A stretch of 64,000 nt of DNA, taken from contig CAIIXF020000009.1 in NCBI GenBank assembly GCA_903813345.2, positions 11,090,030 to 11,154,029 on the forward strand, given 5' to 3'. Under the pieces are notes generated by a model. The model searched no databases, was not told the DNA's origin, and saw only the letters and a list, made by a program, of their open reading frames with translations. This stretch comes from Owenia fusiformis (taxonomy: Eukaryota; Annelida; Polychaeta; Sabellida; Oweniidae). The position numbers were made by a program, and so were the translations under genes. Below are positions 11,731 to 24,900 of the stretch, one piece after another (positions within the stretch are counted from its first letter, which is position 1; every line of letters begins with the position of its first letter).

Positions 11731-12899
11731 CTATAATGCAGGCTTAAACTGCAAGTCAAATTCATTCTTTTGTTTTTTTTCTGGCCCGACCCGACCCGAA
11801 AGATATCCGACCCGTTACACCCCTACTAACTAAACAGTATTTGTTAGTTATTGGAAGTTGTAAGAATTTGTTACAGAAGCCAACTGTCGACCGCCAACCG
11901 CTGCAACAAAAAACGTAGACCATAACAATATGTCACCACTTTTTAGTGAAAAATATACTGAAATAGGATAATTTTACAGTAAGATACACTTGGAGGAGAT
12001 AATCACATCTGGTTGGCCCTGGGTAATTAATTAATTCTCATTGTCTCTGGTACCAAAGGTTAAAGTATTATTTTCTTTAATACAGTTTCCACTTTGAGGA
12101 GATTATCCAGGGTTGATTATGGTTGACCCTGGTTAGGCAAGGTTATTTTGATTAATTAGTTTATTAAATCTTTCTGAATTCTGATAGTATTTTGTTATTA
12201 GTCATTAGAAAAAATGCAGAGATATTTTCTTATTCAATTAGAGTCAAAATGGAAATGTATCTAGCATGTCTAAAACATTTGAAATAATTCTAATTGAATC
12301 AAAAGCTACAGATTCAAACGCTATACTTCACATTGTTATCATAATTATGAGGAAGGAAAATGTGTCTGTAAGCAAGAAATTCTGTAATATGAAAATATTT
12401 TTTTGTTTATTGATTTGATAGGCTATCTAAAGAAATTGCAATCAGACATTACATGATGTCTTAAATAATGTCAATAAACAATTAACTTCAAAAAGGAAAA
12501 CTCTGATTACAGTAAGACTCAGTCTCTCTGTATGATTTGGAGTCTGCTTTCAAGAATATCTGATTACAGGGAGAAGTTTGATTAATGTGATTTAAGGATA
12601 ACGTAATCCATAATTATGAAAAAAAGAAAATTCTCCATTATTGTCCTCCAGATTTTTCCAAGTATGTAGTTTAAAAAATAAACCTTGATTTTTGATTTCT
12701 CAATTGAAAATTTATATGATTTGAAATTTCAGTATATATTCAAAGTATATATTTGTACTTAAAATCACACTTAAATTTGAATACATTTTCAGTACATATT
12801 TGTACTTAATTTTGTACTGAAAATTAAGTATATTTTTCAGTATACATATTTACTGAAAAATGAACTTAAAATTTCAGTATATTTTTCAGTACATATATA

Positions 12900-13379
12900 C
12901 AGGGTGGGCCAAAAAAAACGCCACTTTTTTCAAAATGCTATAACTTTTTTAATTTTTGATACAAAATCATAATTTGCATACCAAATGAAACTTGAAGTTG
13001 TTATCTAGCCATGGATCATGAATTATACACTTGTACTTGAATAATTCATGGCACCAGGAGATAGTATTAAGGCACCCAATCTAAAAAATTGCTCAACTAA
13101 AGCCGGCAATCAGGACAGGTTGAAAAAAACTTAGCTAACATTTCATTGATACTGCTATATCAGCAAGGCGACTAAAACTAAAATCGATCATCAAATAGGG
13201 TGGCGGACCATTTGAACTCCTCTTTTAGATCAAATATAATCCATGTTAAAGGACTTGTTACATTATGTTATTGCTAAGAACCCCTGGCACTATATAACTG
13301 CAAAATTTGGGGTATGTAGGTTGGAAAATAAAAAAGTTGTAGTGTCTTGAAAAAAGTGGTGTTTTTTTGGCCCACCCTG
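12900..13379. mobile_element. CAGGGTGGGCC-ended Tc1/mariner-type MITE, 480 bp
   Basis: The termini 'cagggtgggccaaaaaaaac' and the inverse of 'gtttttttggcccaccctg' are nearly identical for about 35 bp and are flanked by TA (12898-12899 and 13380-13381). There is no open frame inside. It shares its terminus with the larger element at 29510-30603. Confidence 0.85.
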
Positions 13380-13619
13380 TATATACTCATGTCCTTGTGC
13401 ACACATGTTTTACCATACTTGAATTCTTTGGTCTATCAACTGAGGCAGCTAGGTTAAGGTTCAAGTGAGAATCTTATATGCTTAAGTAAAGCTAAGTTTT
13501 GAGTGGAAAATATGATATGTTCATATCAAAGTGATAACTGTAATGCAAAGATTTATTATCATAGTCAGACCCTAGCCAGCTTTTGTCAAGGGGGTTCACC
13601 TTTTTAAAAATAAAAAATG

Positions 13620-15410
13620 TACAGGTACAATGTATACACAATTTGTTTATCCGGTGAACTCAAATCAATTAAAAAAATCCCAATATGCACAGAAACTTAA
13701 AAAGAAATTATTTGCACAAAATTTTAAGAGGTCAACTAACACCTCCTTTTATTTACAGACTCTAAAAGAGGAACTGAGTTTAGCCAAACAATTTTGGTGC
13801 ACTCAGACATTTTTACATTAGGAGATTGAATTCCTGTATATTCATGTTAGATTTCAACTTTTATGTCACAAGTATTGATTTTATGAGAAAATTAAACTTA
13901 AGCTGGATAGCTGAAGTACATATTTTCAAATCCCCAAATATGTATGCTTCTTGGTTCAAAAAGGTATCCATGGGTATTTTAAAATTACCTGGAATAGTCC
14001 TATTCTATATTATGCATTACTATTCTATATTATGCATTTGGCATTTGTGTTTGGAATTTATGTATATATTCAGAAAACCACTACACAATGAAACAAACAC
14101 CAACAGGTGAACACTGTCCAGAAAAAAGTGGGAGTCTATATAACAATATGACATAAAACCAATGTAGACCTTTCAAATAAGCAATGTCACATTTTGTAAC
14201 CCCAAAGAATAAGCTAGGATATACTGGCCATAATCAGAATACAATTCTGAGAAACTTATGAGAAAGCAAATATATCCTGGTTAGTGTAACATCTAACAAA
14301 AGGTGGCAGGATTAATTGCAATATTTCAATCTATTATGTAAATCTTTTTCAAGCAACAGACAATTAAGCTGCTTGAAAAAGATTTACACATTTAATCGAA
14401 ATTTTACAATACTAAATCATTTTGTTATTATAACAATCAGATTGATTACACAGTCTTCTTTTTATGAACATTATTTCTATAGTCTGCTAGCCTAATACAG
14501 ATGCAGCCCACCTAGTAATGTATATCTCTTTAACCAATAAAGTTTGAAAAACCTTTTTACAAAAATTAAAGCCGATTCAATGTTGCTTAAGTTGACAAAG
14601 TTTCATTACTGTAGCATGTGTATTGCTCAATTGCTGACCATTTTAAGAGCATCCTCCATGGCTCCCTCTGTAGACAGACTTGCACATGTCTTGTAAAGTT
14701 GTTGTTGGTACTTGTGGATTCAATATGACTCTTTTCCTTGTTATCTCTAGTTTGGCACCTTTTGAGGTGGATCCCGGCTATGGCGTTAATGGTTGAGAAA
14801 TAGGGATCGAAACCAGCCATAGTTTTCTCCTGATGACCATTGTGAATTGTTGTGTTTTGATGGATTAAGATGACGGCTTTGCGAACGGATGTTGACCCTT
14901 TGAATTGCCTATGGACTTCGAGACTGGATTTTATCTATCCCACATCATTTGAGACTGAATACTCTATCTTTTATGAGTACTAGTATCTACAACTATTTTT
15001 GACGTTATGAGTATTGGGTATCAATTTTTTCAATTTTTCTTCAACATGTATTGTAATGACTTCAGTATGAATGAAATATCCCTTGGTGTTCTGGTCCTGG
15101 ATTGTGATATTGGTTCTCGATTGGAGGGGGGAGGGGGATGTTAGACATTGTTTCTTTTCACGTTAGATTATGGTTTTGGGATATATAGGGTCTACTTTTC
15201 TTATGACAGATTTACACTTACAGTTTGCTTTTCTTGTTGGGTTTCTTTAAAGTTTTTAGTCACCCTTCCCTTTGGCATTTGTGCTTATATATTGAGCCAT
15301 ATGGAGAGATGGAGATGTGCAAGTCTGTCTGCAGAGAGGTGGAAACCATTTGGAGCACATTCCTTAAATGACTAGCAAATGGGCCTACTCATGCAATATA
15401 CAAAAAGTCA
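13620..15410 (+). repeat. Copy A of a roughly 2-kb direct duplication
   Basis: The segment matches 16395-18325 in the same order and strand: 'gtgaactcaaatcaat', 'aggaactgagt(t/c)tagccaaac', 'aaaccactacacaatgaaac', the hairpin at 14336-14398, 'cttttccttgttatctctag' and finally 'cattccttaaatgac'. Copy A keeps an uninterrupted TTAA where copy B has an insertion. The short frames in it are broken differently in the two copies, so it is not a gene. Confidence 0.8.
14336..14398. repeat. 18-bp perfect hairpin stem in copy A
   Basis: 'gtaaatctttttcaagca' and its exact reverse complement 'tgcttgaaaaagatttac' flank a short loop. The same stem is intact in copy B (17156-17216) although surrounding bases have diverged. 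It may be the core of an old MITE. Confidence 0.75.
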
Positions 15411-16394
15411 AACAAGACACAGGGCGAGCTGTATCACATCCTCAAATAGAATAGACTGTTTTTGGGAGGGAAAGTCCAAAATGGCTTTAGAATGACCAAA
15501 AACTATAAGCAGTTCTAAATGTTCCTTTATGTATACAAAACTTTACAGACAAGATTTTGGGATGAAAAATCCAACATGGCCACATTAAAGTTACCCAGGT
15601 TGTAGAGTTTCATACCAAGAAACATCCCTAAAAATTTCAGATCAATCCACCAAATGCTGTGGTTTGAAACATCTAAAAAAAGACTTTCAGGTTGAGATTT
15701 TAGGGTTGAAAAAATTGCTACCTTAACAATTACCCAGAATCCCAAATTCATATAAAGAAACATCCCCAAAATTTGAAATCAATCCATTAAACAGTTTGCC
15801 TGGAGACTTTACACACAAGATTTTAAGACAGAAACTCCAAAATGTCCGCCTTTTATAAACATTTACTCAAAATGTTCCAGAACTAATCAGTTCCAGATGT
15901 AAACCATGAAACATAAAAAAGTGGTACCCTCTTCTTCATAAAAAAACACAAAATTGACAAATAATCAATATATGACTGTCAACTTGACTGGAATCACTAT
16001 TCCATGTGACCCAAGTACCTAGATACTACAATCATGCTAAATGTTTGATTTATTTGGTGACAAAGCCTCGAGTAATTGCTTCATTTATACATGTTCCAAT
16101 TCTTTTGTGTTTTTTGTGTGTATGTTATTACATTCATGCAGCTTATTCATATGCTGTATAATAATTAGTCTAAGTAATGACTTCATCAATGAATATCATA
16201 TAAATAATGAATATACTATTTTGCATGAATTCACTTACCTCGTGCAAAAATGGCGGACCCTGTTCTAACGTGATTTTTCGATATTCTCGATATTCTCTCT
16301 GAATTAAATAAACAATAAAGGCCAGAACACATTTTTTGTACCATTTGTAGTTATTTGCATGTACTTGATGGCAAATCTTATATAAAAACTCATA

Positions 16395-18325
16395 TAAAAA
16401 CTGTACAGGAATACACAATATTTTTATTCTGTGAACTCAAATCAATAAACGAAATCACAATATGCACAGAGACTTGAAAAGAAATTATTTGAACTCAATT
16501 TTTAGAGGTCAACCAACAGCTCCTTCTTTTAATTTGTTAGGAGAGTCTAATAGAGGAACTGAGTCTAGCCAAACAATTTTGGTGCACTCAAGACATTTTT
16601 ACATTGGGAGATTTGATTCCCGTTTATTCATACATTATGTCAAGGGTGTTGATTTTTTTGAAGAATTAAAGTTTAGCTATGTTACAAATAACAAAGTACA
16701 TATTCTAAAATCCCAAAGTTCCTACTTGCTTCAAAAGGTGTCCATGGATATTTTAAAATTACCCGGAATAGTCCTATTCCATATTATTCAGAAAACCACT
16801 ACACAATGAAACAAGGCATTAACAGTAACACGCGAAATGTCACACCAACCACTGAATGCTGTCCACAAAAAAGCTGAACATAACAATATGTCACCATTTT
16901 CTTTCCAATGTTAACATAGCACTGTCACTGTCACCTTTTGTAGCACCCAAGAATAAGCTAGGATTTACTGGCCATAATCATAATGCAAATCTGAGAAACT
17001 TGTGAGAAAGCAAATATATCCTGGTTAGTGTAACATCTAACAAAAGGTGGCAGGATTTATTGGAAGGTCTATTATATAAAATAAGTAGTTGTTTTTATGT
17101 TTAATAACAAAATGATTGCATATTGTAATATTTCGATCTATTATGTAAATCTTTTTCAAGCAATGAACAATTAAGCTGCTTGAAAAAGATTTACACATTT
17201 AATCGAAATTTACAATACTAAATCATTTTGTTATTATAACAATAAGATTGATTAGAAGCCTTCTTTTTATGAACATTACTAGTATTGCTATATGCAGCCC
17301 ACCTAGCAATGCATATCTCTTTAACCAATAAAGTTTGAAAAACCTTTTTACAAAAATTTAAGCTGATTCAATGTTCTTTAAGTTGACTTTCATTACTGTA
17401 ATATGTGTATTGCTCTATTGCTGGCCATTTAAGTACATGCTCTAAATGGCAACCACATCCCTGCAGACAGACTTGCACGTCTTGCCAAGTTGGTGATAGT
17501 ACGTGGGGATTCAATATGGCTCTTTTTTCCTTGTTATCTCTAGTTTGAGCTCTGCAATGGTTGTTGGTTGTAGGAATGTTGCCATGCACTTTATCTTTCA
17601 AAATTAGAGCCACATGGAGCAAAGGATGTGTGCAAGTCTGTGTGCAGAGAAGTGGTAGCCATTTGGAGACATTCCTTAAAGGAATATTCCTTGCCAAACC
17701 ATCTCTCTCCTCATATGGTAGCTATAACCATATATATGCTTGCCATGTTTAGCAAAACACGCAAAAATGTTTTGATATGGTCAAATTTGATCACTTAGAA
17801 ATGTGATGTTCAATTCCAGTAAGCTGCCATCTTTTAAAATTTCACACAGGAAGTGATGTCATCGACTCTCAACTTTGCATATAGCATTAGGTGAGGAGCT
17901 ATTAAGAATTACAAAACCAGCTAAATATTCTTTTTCAACTTTGTATCTTATTTAATCCTTCTGAAAATCTCTTCTTTTATTCTAAGTTGACAAGCCCTGA
18001 AAATATTTTTACACAGAAAGTAATGATCACTTGTCAAGAAGTGATTTTGTGCTACTTTCCTATACTGTTATGGGCAATGTTATAGAAGTTGAGAGTTGAT
18101 GACATCACTTCCTGCAAGAAATCTTAAAAGATGGCAGCTCACTGGAAATAAGCACTAGATTTTTAAATGATCAATATTGACCATATTAAAACATTTTCCA
18201 ATGTTTTGCTAAATATGGAAACTATATATATGATTATAGCTACCATATCAAGAGAGAAAGGGTCTGGCAAGGAATATTCCTTTAAATGACCAGCAAATGG
18301 GCCAACACATGCAATATACAGTGAT
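16395..18325 (+). repeat. Copy B of the direct duplication, interrupted by a TTAA element
   Basis: Same order of landmarks as copy A, offset by about 2.78 kb. Differences are substitutions, small indels, a shorter middle part, and the 602-bp insertion at 17680-18281. Two copies of this length might be old long terminal repeats or a segmental duplication. No TG..CA ends or internal polyprotein were seen, so duplication is favoured. Confidence 0.8.
17680..18281. mobile_element. TTAA-flanked inverted-repeat element, 602 bp
   Basis: The ends AGGAATATTCCTTGCC and GGCAAGGAATATTCCT are inverted, and the inversion extends over about 210 bp with mismatches (for example 'gatgtcatcgactctcaac' against 'gttgagagttgatgacatc'). 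TTAA borders both sides (17676-17679 and 18282-18285). The empty site survives in copy A at 15352-15370. TTAA targeting is typical of piggyBac- and Kolobok-type transposases. No transposase frame is present. Confidence 0.9.
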
Positions 18326-18963
18326 GAAAATTATGAACTTTAAAGAATTTTTAACCGACTTTAATTATGCCAATATGTCAAGATTTCTCAAATTTATTGG
18401 TTTAAGAGTAGGCTAGTTGCATTTTTTGATACACTTAGTGCATGGATATGTTAACCAAGTGAACATAAACATGAACAGCCTAAATGATACAGTAACCTCA
18501 ACCTTTCTTTGTTGGTCAGATAAAGCTGTAAATGTAAACATTTTCAAAATTGTTACTCACCCGGCAAATGGAACAATCAATTCAAACAAGTGCAGTTGGC
18601 ATGAAGAAATAAAGTAAAGGGAAATTTTTCTTTCATTAGCTGGAGGACATAGTTGTGATACAGTACTGGAATGATAGGAGTTAAGGGGATACAGATTTGA
18701 CCATTTGCCAACAGTGGTTTCTCTTTGTGGTATGATGTCATATAGAAACAAAGTATTAACATGCAAAATGTAACCACCTGCAATTTGTTACAGGCGCAAA
18801 CCACTGAATGCCAAACACCAACTGCCAAACACCATCCATAAAAGGTTGTAGTGGTGGCATAATAAGATTATACATGATCAAGAGGGTGATTACAAAAATT
18901 AGGCCCTGCAAGAATTTGATTGCTTTAAGCAAAAAAATGTTATTGCTTGTTTTGTGCAAACTA

Positions 18964-19425
18964 CAGGGTGGTCAAAAAAGTGAACCGTTAAAACAAGCTA
19001 TATTTCAGTTATTATCCATATGGATGGGCTAATATTCTTACATATTTTAGAGGAAGGTCTAAAAATTTTGTTGATACCATCGAAGGTCACTCAGACTTAG
19101 ATCTCAAATAAGTTGCATGGTATAACTGTATAAGATATGCCTGATCAATGGATCATGTGCTAAATCTGTGATCCATGCTTCTGGATAACTGCCACAACAT
19201 GAATGTTGATGTTTTTTTGAGCGGTGAACAATTTCAACATTCACTTTGCAGTAGTTATGCAGAACCATTGAGCATGGATTTAGCACATCATCCATAATCA
19301 GGCATGTCTGTTGACGCTATGTAACTTCTGCAAGATTTAAGACCTTTATAGTACCAAAAAGACCTTCTTCTAAAATAAGAACTGTCTTATATAGCTTGTT
19401 GCAAGGGTTCACTTTTTGTATATTT
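18964..19425. mobile_element. CAGGGTGGTC-ended element with eroded right end
   Basis: The left end 'cagggtggtcaaaaaagtga' is preceded by TA. Near 19390-19425 the inverse 'tatagcttgttgcaagggtt' and 'cactttttg' appear, but the outermost nine bases are missing. It resembles a mariner-type MITE with a decayed right terminus. Confidence 0.65.
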
Positions 19426-20547
19426 TTACTTTGGCCAATATTGCTATTTCATTATGATCCCTTGTCTCTCTTTCAACCTTTTGTATTTAGGATTATACAA
19501 AATAAAAAACTCAAACATACATATTTATTATTGTATATGCATACTGTATCTGAAGCATTTATTGTCATACAGAAAATGACCTGTGATAGTTGACATATGC
19601 ATGAAACAAAATATTTCTTTGGTCATGCTTAATAGTTGGAAAAATACAGTTACAGACATGGTGTTAACCCTTTGCAGTCTGGTGCAGGTAAAATTATCAG
19701 GCCAGACTTCAAAGAGTTAATATTATCAATTGTATGAAGAAATATAGTTCTCTGCATTTTTGAAAAATGAGGTTAATTTTGTTTTGGGTTAACCCCAATA
19801 ATGAAAGTATCAAATGTAGGTAACCCCTTCTGCTCTTTAGGTATGTTATTGTAAAGGGATATATTTCGTACAATTTCTTATTTTTGGAGAGAACTAGAGA
19901 GAAATAATGAGATATAAACATGATCAAAGAAAGATTTCATTCCATTAATATTGCCTGATAGCATATAAAGCTTTTGTAGATTTGAATTTTAACATGCAAT
20001 AGTATGGCATATTAAAATAAAAATTCCCCAGATCTCTGTTCTAACTAATTTTAGGGGGTGTAATTTCAAAGGAATATATTTTGTACAAATCCAATTTGTT
20101 TTATTGATAAAAAGAAGATTTTCAAAATGTACAATTGAAGCTACTAGGTGTAATCAAGGAAAGATAAGAAAATTGTGTTTGTATTATTGTAGCTGTTACA
20201 ATTACAATAAGAATATAATTCTGTGATTACTTTATCTCATTTTTAGGCATTTACAGTTCAGCAAAATGATAAATTTGCAAGTTAAACTGAAAACTTAATT
20301 ACTATGATATCTTTTACAACTTTACACAACTTAATTCTTAATAAAAACAATAAAAAGTATTCCATGAACTTTTTAAGATGATTTAATGATAAGTTAAATC
20401 TAAAGCAACATATACAGTACCACACATGTATGAAATCTTGCCTGGCTACAATATGTAATTAAAAAATGACAACAATAAGCCAAAATTGATATATTGTACA
20501 CTTCAGATTTTCTTCAGACCTTTCACAACATCACAGAGAAAGAGCTA

Positions 20548-20659
20548 CAGGGTGACACTGACATAAGAAACTCTAATTTTGGAACAACCTTCTCAATAAT
20601 GATGGAATCTTCTTGATAGAGTGGTCAAAATTAGAGGTTTCCGCATTTGTGTCACCTTG
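20548..20659. mobile_element. CAGGGTGACAC-ended MITE, 112 bp
   Basis: Left 'cagggtgacactgacataag' and right (inverse) 'caaggtgacacaaatgcgg' pair for about 35 bp, continuing into 'ctctaattttg'. TA is present outside both ends (20546-20547, 20660-20661). It is a Tc1/mariner-type size and target. The right end grades into the minisatellite described next. Confidence 0.8.
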
Positions 20660-20741
20660 TAGACATTTGTGTCACCTTGTTGACATTTGTGTCACCTTGT
20701 AGACATTTATGTCACCTTGTAGACATTTGTGTCACCTTGTA
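20643..20741. repeat. 20-bp minisatellite, five copies, grown from a MITE end
   Basis: The unit 'gacatttgtgtcaccttgta' is repeated about five times with one or two substitutions. The first copy is the right terminal repeat of the MITE at 20548-20659, so the array looks like expansion of that terminus including its TA. Confidence 0.9.
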
Positions 20742-21091
20742 GATATTGTAGATACAGTTCTATGTCAAAATGTGTACAATACAAAATTTGGTATTCTATG
20801 AACTTTCTACGAAAATAAACTTTGATATTTTGATCTGATCCTGCAATTCCCTTGTTTAAGTCAACTATAACATGTAAATCAATACAGTCCAACTGAAAGA
20901 TCCTAGAAATGCTTAAAATGAACATGGAAAATTGCTTTCTGTGTCTGTGCATCAAACTGCTGAACACTAAAAGCAAGACTTCCAATATATCATTCACACG
21001 AATATTCTCCAATTTTGTGTTTATAGAACACTTGTTCCAGTATTTCACATATAAAATATCTTACTTAAAGATTTAGAAGCTTTTAGCTTTA

Positions 21092-21277
21092 CAGAGTGGT
21101 TAAAAAGAACAAGTGCACAATTTCATAAAATCCTAGGCCAAACACTTATTAATGTCTCACAAAGGCTTTCAAGAGGTTTCGATGTTACATTAATTTTTTG
21201 GGAATTATGAGGAAGAATATTGTGAAATTCAAATGTAAACTGAATACCGAAATTGCGCACATTTTTGAACCACCCTG
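21092..21277. mobile_element. CAGAGTGGTT-ended MITE, 186 bp
   Basis: Left 'cagagtggttaaaaagaaca' and the inverse of 'ttttgaaccaccctg' pair over about 35 bp, with TA on both sides (21090-21091 and 21278-21279). It lies about 700 bp downstream of the DLG5 stop codon and may be within the 3' UTR. Confidence 0.8.
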
Positions 21278-21964
21278 TATGTTTGTTGATATATGTATAG
21301 CCTAGGGCAGCCTAAATGCTGCATTGTCCTTTGGTTTCTGTAGTCTCCGTGACACTTATGGGTGTTTGTAAATATTGACATCCTTTGAAATCTTGACATC
21401 ATTTGAAAATCTTGACATCATTCATCATCTTAAGTAAATTCTAAAGTTAATTTCTTTAAACTATTTAAAATTCTCCTACAGATTGTGTTTACACTAAGAA
21501 CATATGCTATATCATAAATACATATCAAAAGTTGTATACATAAATTCTCATGTCAAAATAATCTCTATGTGTTCAATCAGGTTTTTTTATCATATACAAT
21601 ATCCTTCTTATCTATCTTACGAAAAATATAATTCTTTCTCCTTCAAATCACAAAATTCTGATTTTCAATACGAAAACGGAAATCTTGTTCCGAATCACAA
21701 ATTGTTCTACAATTCGAATGCTTCATACTGACACGATTTTTGCAAATCAATTAAAATCTTGAAATTACACGAGGATCTCAAATCCCATTAAAATAAGGGA
21801 AAAATCAGTATATGTCACAATATGAATTATAAACGAAATCATGTCCGAAATCATGTAGAACTGTTCATCATTCAGTCAATGTACCATCTTGTTCTACTGG
21901 TACGATGCAAATCAGCCATATGAAACGAATGTCGAAAGTTACCCATAGTGTCGGAGAGTGGTTG

Positions 21965-24900
21965 TCATAATGACCCACTTGGCAGCCATATTGTTTTTCG
22001 CTGTTCAATGTCTATTGACTTTTTAATCTGCATAAACATATAGGCCAAGTTTCCTCCTTGGATTATTTCTGAAATTAAAAAATGATTGATTGTTAAAGCC
22101 TCTTATCCAACAGACACTTTAAAGCCTCTTATGGAGCATAAATAGTGTTAATAGTTTACTTTATGGTTTTCAAATACATGTGATTTTTGAAGTTTAAATG
22201 AAGTACCATTGTTCAAAATGAATACCATAAATCACACAACACGATATACTCTAGTATGGAGTACTCTAGTATGGATGAAAATAACATTGCAAATTATTCA
22301 TAATTCAATTTAGGCAGATATAGTTTCAAAATACTTTTGTCACACCTTGTAATAGATTTTAATAAATCACTTGAGCTGCAAAAATGATTGATGAAGTAAA
22401 TTTTTCTCTCCACCTAAAAATGCATTCTAAATACTTAAGATAAGTATGGCATTCCTACATGTATATTATATGTAAAAAAAATAAGAATATTATATTCCAT
22501 ACCTGAGAAAATATGTTTGTAGTCCTGTTCGAGTTTTTGGAAATGTTCGAACATTTCTTTGGCAGATTTGTTTGTGACTTTTTCCGGGAGGAACCTTGTA
22601 TCTTTCACCTCCCTGAAAAGTACAAAAAATTATTTTCAAACAAAATAGACCGACTATTGAAGGAAAAATTCCTCAGAATTCAGACACTCCCAGTTCAGTA
22701 TTTTAGTCATTTAATACATTTCACCTGTTCTGTTATTTCCAACATGGCTAATATAGATGGAGTGACTGATGTACTTAGTACACAATATGTACTTACAATA
22801 TATACAATAGTTTACAATATGTAGTACACACTGTTTAAACAAATGCAATGTATTTTCTAGTATGACATTCATATTTGCTTCAGAATAAATGATTTAGTTT
22901 AATAAAAAAACAGTTACTTTATTGTACCACAATGCTACTAAACACCCCTAAAGGTATTTGGCACAAAATGAATGCAATTGAATATCCCCTTAGATTGACC
23001 AAAATGAAAAGCTACTTTAATACCAGGATTTACTTATTTACTTGTATATCTACTTTATAAAGGACCCCACCAAAATATCAATGCACAAGACCAAATCACA
23101 AAGTCAAAAGTTGTTTCTTCCCATAAAATAAAAATTATCATCAATTTCTTAGACATTTTGATTTTGAGTCCAAAATCAATGTTTCAAACCAAACAAGTTC
23201 TCTAAAAAGTTATTGCCTTTGAGACTTAAATCATCCCTGCCGCACTCCCAAATAAAATTAACTTTGTGATGTTTGATGTTTAATCAAAACATTGATGTTT
23301 GGATGTTAGCCCTAAATGAAGTGGAAACTATGAAAAATATACACCAAGCAAGGTCAGTGAAAGCTAGGTGCAAAATCTTATAGACTTGTTTAATGATGGT
23401 ATAAGGGTCTCCATAGGAAAAATATTACATGACGGTCATATTTTAAAATGCAAAATAGAATATAAAAGAATGAAATCAGCAAGGAATGAAGTAAACTGGA
23501 ATGTAGTCAACACTCTAAATTGTTCAATAACGCCAAAAAATCATACTTTTTATTCAAATTATTTTGCGAAATGAGGCTAAATAGGTACAACCAAGTCCTC
23601 GTGATATGAATTGGGAACCATTAAATGTAGTCACAAATGTGGATGGATCTTGAGACATGTGAACATTGGGTGAAAAAGATAAAAATATGTATGAATCATT
23701 TATGGGTACATTTATGTGTGCATCTTATAATATATAATGGTGTTTCTAGTACATTTAAAAGCGAGGCAGACAAAAATATGAACACTTTATCTTAAAATGA
23801 TACCAAAATAAAACAAGCAAATTGACTTAAAACAAGCACAAATTGAATGTTTTATCAGTCAGTACTTCAGTAAGCAATCTTTGGACAAAAAATGGAGATA
23901 GGGAATGGCGAAGGCAATGATGCTCTGCGCCTGTCACCAAGCAACAGAGTGATGGAAAAACAAATAGCCCGAGGATTATGATTTTTGTCAAAATCAAAAA
24001 CACCTTCAGCAAGCTAAAACTCATTATCATATCCAGGCGATGAAAAAAATGAGGAGTTTCTGGATTTCTTCCATACGCAAGCTCTGTCCACAACCAGCTG
24101 CATGGGAACGCCGGGAATTGCAGGGACCTGTCATTTTGCACTTTCACTGACCTGTCGGTACTTCTAATACTAGAAATACTTGAACGCCTACTACTTGACG
24201 ACCAGTCCCCGGAGTTACTTATGCTATACCTGATCTGTTTGGGAGACTTGTGCTTCACAAAAAGAACAATGGGGTATATGTGAGCCCTGTGTAATCTCTC
24301 AACTGCCATAGGGCTACAGTCTATTAGACAATGCTTCCCCTAAAATAGAAAATAGATTACTATTATATCAAATTTTATATTCATTCATTCAGCATTAAGT
24401 GCAAATAAATTTCTCACTATAGTCTATAAATACAACTACATATCAATTTAAAGATTTCTGTTCAACTCAAAAAACAATTTATGAATTGCAAAAAACTTCA
24501 GAATTATTCCGCTAATAACGGTGGTATGAATAATAATAATTCCTTATTAATTTCTTATCACAATATTCCTACCACATTTAATATTTCCTTGACTGATGCG
24601 ATTGTTAAGCACTCATAGTGACTGCCTTTGCGCTGGTAGTCCACCCAGATGCCCTCAGCTTCACCTTTCTGCATGGCCACCTCTGATGCTCGTGCAATCT
24701 CTAAAATTATAAACTCAATCTTTAGTCACCTTGAATTTTATGGTTTAAATTTGGGAAATTATGGGATTCAGAGTTCTCCCTAGATTTTTTTTCAAAATAG
24801 GTCATAATATGCCAACTTTTATGAACTTTTTCAAATTTAAGTAGGTGCATATGGGTTTTCAGGTGGGTGCAAGGCTTTTTTTCTAAATCTCAAGTGGGTG

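Larger units (their letters stand above)
10614..21964. other. Intergenic stretch between the HEPN gene start and the DLG5 stop
   Basis: No gene was recognised on either strand over 11 kb; open frames here are short and of low-complexity composition. The content is mostly repeats, listed separately: an inverted pair at 11.6 kb, several CAGGGTG-ended elements, a large direct duplication, a TTAA element and a minisatellite. The last part (20-22 kb) probably includes the 3' UTR of DLG5. A minus-strand AATAAA at 20104-20099 is one possible poly(A) signal, but this is unsupported. Confidence 0.5.

Noticed and set aside
13630-14110. Plus-strand open frames of 63 and 94 codons in duplicated copy A
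   Set aside because: The matching frames are broken differently in copy B, and there are no splice signals or family resemblance; repeat sequence.
23827-24150. Long extension of the GUK exon frame to a stop at 23827
   Set aside because: Beyond the second donor the peptide loses Ser/Arg character and becomes hydrophobic intron-like translation; the conserved GUK continues in exon 22612-22503.
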